In this document: in pieces, positions 60,563-64,000 of the stretch
How positions within the stretch are numbered: position 1 is the stretch's first letter
Layout of the letters: every line of letters starts with the position of its first letter
Source: Amborella trichopoda
Lineage: Eukaryota > Streptophyta > Magnoliopsida > Amborellales > Amborellaceae
NCBI RefSeq assembly: GCF_000471905.2
Contig: NW_006496520.1
Coordinates: 1,156,453 to 1,220,452 of the forward strand
Direction of reading: 5' to 3'
Length of the DNA: 64,000 bases
Translations under genes and position numbers: made by a program
Notes under the pieces: model-generated
Told to the model about the DNA's origin: nothing
What the model saw: the letters and a program-made list of their open reading frames with translations, nothing else
Database searches by the model: none

Positions 60563-63500
60563 TGGTTAGGTGCCTCAATATCGCCTCGCCAAATCTAGGT
60601 GATCGAGTGACGTGTCTCGAGTTCAGAAGACCTGGGACCTAAGACCGCTCTCTCGGGAACCTTGATCACATAACACAACGGCAGGTGCCCAACTGGTGAG
60701 AGAGGAATTTTGAACGTGAGGTGGAGACCAACCTCACCTGGGTCCGTGACTTACTCGGGCTGACTCACGCAGGCGCCCTCTCATATCACTATAAAAAGCC
60801 CCCCAGCTACTTCAGCTGGTTCAAAATCGCCTCCCTTGACCTGCAATCTCCTTGTTTACTGCACAACACTATCATGGGTAACTTACAAGACAAGTGAGCC
60901 GAAGGACCCACCCTTGTCTTAGGGCAATGCACATTCATGAGAAGTTAGGGTGATGAAGAAGAGAGTTTTAATAAAGAGAGAAAGAGAAGAGGATTTGACA
61001 AGGGGACGAGACTAGCATGATAGTTGGACCAGTATCATGACCGACTCGGAGTGGTAGCAAGACAGGCATGGTAACTAAGACCAGCACGATGACAATACTA
61101 CTTGAAACCAAGGCCAACATGACTATCCTAACCTGGTGTGGCAGCAAGACGGGCATGGTACTCAAGACCAACGCCATGGCAAAACCGCTCAACAACCAGA
61201 TCGCTATGATAGTGCTAGACTGAGTCTACCCTTCAGCCAAGCGAGAATGATGAGAAAAGAGAAGAAGAGAAGGGGTGAGATGACGACGAGGGAGGGTCCC
61301 GACGACGTAAGCATCGCCACCCACAGCCGTGGAGTAACAATGTCGTGACCCCTAGACGGCGCTCGACACTGCTGCTCACAGCGAAAGTGGGAGGTAGTGA
61401 ACTTCAGACAACATTAACCATCGCCGTTGTCAACATGAGAAGGCAGCAGATCCCTCCACGGGGGCGATAGGGATCGCCATTAGCAATACGAGATGGCAAC
61501 ACATCCCTTGCTGGCGGTGATAGCTTCTAGTGAGGTGCACGGTGATAACTTCTCGTGAAGCGCATGGCACTAGGCATGGGATGCAAGAGAAGCCTACGGA
61601 CAGCATTAGGCATCGCCGTTGGCAACGTGAGAAGGCAGCACATCCCTTGCGGGCAGCAATAGCTTCTGGTGAAGCGCACGACGATAGGTGTGGGATGCAA
61701 GAGAAACCTGCGGACGACGATAGGCACCGACTGCGCAAAAGAAGCCTGCGAACTGTGATAGGCATTGCAGCGACCCTTCACGGGCGACGATAGGTATCAC
61801 CTTCTATCATAGGCGCGCAACAGGGTGAGACCCCTGTGGGCGGCAATAGGCATCACCGTTTGCACTTACGCGAGACACCAGGGATATGCTTGCGGACGGC
61901 GATAAGCAGTGCCATTTGCGAACCTCGCTGAAAGATAGAGACGAATGGCGAGAGGGAGAAAGAATCTCACGCACGGTGCTGCCTTCGCTATGTATGACCT
62001 GTGAAACCACATGAGGGGGAAAGAAAGGAAGAGGCATGCACGGCACAGCCACTGCCGCGCATAGCCTCTGAGAAAAGCTCAGACGAAGAAGAAGAAAGAG
62101 AAAAGGAGAGAAAAGAAGAGAGAGAAGAAGAGAAGAGAGAGAAAAGGATTTACCTTAAGCTTAGGGGTACGGACCCAAAATTTTCTCTCTCCTTCTTTTC
62201 TCTCTCAAGACGTGACCCAACAATGAGAAAAGATGGAAATTTTGTTACGAAAAGTTCGGTCCTTGTACAATGATAGTACATAATATATATAGATTTTTGC
62301 CCAAACATGGGTAGATTGATCAAAATTAAACCTAATTCCTGAAAATTAAGATTTATTGAATTAAATAAAATAAAAAAATACAGTACAAAATGACTGATTT
62401 GCCCCTTCCAAACAATTGGGGAAATTTCATAACAGACCATGTTGTTGCCCTAGAACATGCGTGATCATTCATGGATGATCTGGAGTTGCTCTGGTGCCTA
62501 TTTTTCCAAAAGATGAATGTTTTCTTATAGGGCTCGGCATGGCGATCCATTTGATACCAACTTCGAGCCATGGATTGTGTTTTTAAGCCACGATCATGTG
62601 ACTTGAAATTTGGATGAATCTTACAAACTTCATATTGATAGTGTGCTAATTCCTTGATGTTTTTCTGTGATTTCGTCACTGGAGCACACTGAGCATGCCG
62701 TCACGATTGTGTGGCAACAAACGCAGCTCGATTTCGTGTCCGGACGAAGATTTTGCAACTTTGGAGTTTTGGCCAGAATCTGGAATTTTGGTGCCGAAAT
62801 TTACAGTCACTTCATTGGCTTCTTGTACAAAATCCGACCATTCAGCATGCGCGGGGTTCGGACAAGTGATTGCCATGGGCCGTACGCACGCGATGCAATT
62901 GATTTCACATCAATTGCCAACGTGAGCACCGTGATTTGGCTGCTCAAATGAGGTGTGTTGCTGTTGATTTTTCTGCAACTTTCATCACGGATCAGCAACT
63001 TCACTCTAGCTTTTCTTCACGCACGGGCGTCGTCACGGGGTGTGCCACATTACAAAACGCTCGTCTTGAGGAAACGAACACGCTCACAAAATTTGAGTGT
63101 GATCCAACTCGATACGAGTGAGATATAAGCGTCGCAAGTCATTGTTCGTGACTGTCTCTTTAATGGAGTTTAGTTGTAGGGTGGCCGCACGGGAATAGTA
63201 TGCAGCTCCTCTTGTTTCGGTCTTTTACCCAAAAAATTTTCCTACAGTGTCCGTTTAAGCTGAAATTTGACCCTTGGGGGTTTTTAACCTAACCAAATCC
63301 AATGGCGGTAGTCCTATAGCTGTTTGATGCACCGAAAGTAGGGTTTCAGTTATAGGGATCCGTTTCAGGGTGCTAGTGGTTGATTCTGTCGAAACTGTTT
63401 ATCAGTATGCACTTCTTTAGACATGTCAGAATGCGATAAGACTTGACATGAGACTTTTTGAATTCCTTATGATGATTTTATCTAGTTCTAGTTATTCTGA

Positions 63501-63598
63501 TACTGTCAAAATTTCTACTGTTTTTCAGGCATTTATTGACGGCTTCTCTATTTTATTCTGCATTGGAGACCCATGGTTCTGAAAAATGTCCTCAAACA
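60563..63598 (-). repeat. Copy 2 5' LTR
   Basis: It matches 46593-49749 along its whole length and ends CACCTAACCA on the element strand. The minisatellite (61500-61920) and GA-rich tract (62080-62150) are in the same places as in the other LTR. The part at 62400-63240 aligns with the copy 1 LTR at 17760-18600. Confidence 0.9.
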
Positions 63599-63603
63599 AG
63601 GTC

Positions 63604-63720
63604 ACCTATGATCAATGGTCTATATGGAATCTCATAAGGATGCTAAACCCTAACTCTAGCCTCACTTTTATATAACATCTCGATGGGCTCATAATACACC
63701 GTAAGTCTTGAACACCCTAT
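63604..63720. other. Right flank of copy 2
   Basis: This is the continuation of the sequence left of 46588. It has no recognisable gene or repeat. Confidence 0.5.
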
Positions 63721-63772
63721 CTCTCTCTCCTTGATAGCACGCCACCCTCTCTCTCTCTCTACTCTTCTCTCT

Positions 63773-63834
<62 letters not shown>

Positions 63835-63842
63835 ACTACTAC
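63720..63842. repeat. (CT)n and (ACT)n microsatellites
   Basis: CTCTCT runs to about 63825, then ACTACTACT. Confidence 0.95.
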
Positions 63843-64000
63843 TAACGTAACTAACGTAACGTAACGTAACGTAACGTAACGTAACGTAACGTAACGTAAC
63901 GTAACGTAACGTAACGTACGAACGTAACGAACGTAACGAACGAACGTAACGAACGTAACGTAACGACGTACGTACGTACGTACGTACGTACGTACGTACG
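63843..64000. repeat. (TAACG)n, GAACGTAAC and (ACGT)n array
   Basis: About a dozen AACGT/TAACG pentamers pass through GAACGTAACGAACG into a pure ACGT tetramer run up to the window edge. It is not the plant telomere repeat (TTTAGGG). Confidence 0.95.

Larger units (their letters stand above)
46593..63598 (-). mobile_element. Tat-like gag-protease LTR element, copy 2 (non-autonomous)
   Basis: This 17.0-kb minus-strand element has a perfect 5-bp duplication AGGTC at 46588-46592 and 63599-63603. Order on its own strand: 5' LTR 60563-63598, primer site, gag, protease-like domain, noncoding tail of about 5 kb, 3' LTR 46593-49749. There is no RT, RNase H or integrase. Its gag and protease are better preserved than in copy 1. 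It lies in opposite orientation to copy 1, about 14 kb away. Confidence 0.88.

Noticed and set aside
63843..64000. Telomere or subtelomere array
   Set aside because: The unit TAACG differs from plant TTTAGGG and decays into ACGT; nothing else subtelomeric is present.

Overview
This window is repeat-rich plant nuclear DNA. The evidence is the set of element types: a Ty1/copia element and a chromodomain Ty3/gypsy element, both with tRNA-Met primer sites; Tat-like gag-protease elements with a tRNA-Arg-type primer site; hAT and Harbinger-type MITEs; and large CT-rich microsatellites. There is no bacterial or viral gene organisation. I cannot name the species. Almost every long open frame is either decayed retroelement coding sequence or a low-complexity shadow frame.

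Layout. Positions 1-7424 look like the 3' part of an unidentified host gene on the minus strand. Four small exons have compatible splice phases (7199-7285, 764-939, 554-636, 268-471). One intron of about 6.3 kb is filled by a foldback element (1030-2311), a hAT MITE (2398-2745) and a solo chromovirus-type LTR (3129-6704) that holds two minisatellites and a Harbinger-like MITE. Positions 7425-41951 are one copia element on the minus strand that was invaded repeatedly. A Tekay/Del-like chromovirus (8038-33430, TSD agaat) sits in its RNase H region. That chromovirus's own 5' LTR was later split by a 15.25-kb Tat-like gag-protease element (17330-32579, TSD gtgag). The copia 5' LTR was itself split by a 3.2-kb hAT-type element (38207-41379) and a hairpin-ended MITE (about 41406-41868).

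Positions 41957-46592 hold little except two diverged LTR-like segments in inverted orientation around a CT-rich tract with a 20-N assembly gap. Positions 46593-63598 are a second copy of the Tat-like family, on the minus strand (TSD aggtc). The last 400 bases are CT, TAACG and ACGT simple repeats.

The most interesting object is the two-copy Tat-like family. Both copies have LTRs of about 3.0-3.2 kb and a very long gag-protease frame, with no visible reverse transcriptase, RNase H or integrase, and end in a 3.5-5 kb noncoding tail rich in short repeats. They look like non-autonomous, TR-GAG-like elements that depend on polymerase supplied in trans. Each copy has its own minisatellite family, found both in its LTRs and again in its internal tail. 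All coding regions here carry stops and frameshifts, so no element looks autonomous now. All comparisons were made by eye.
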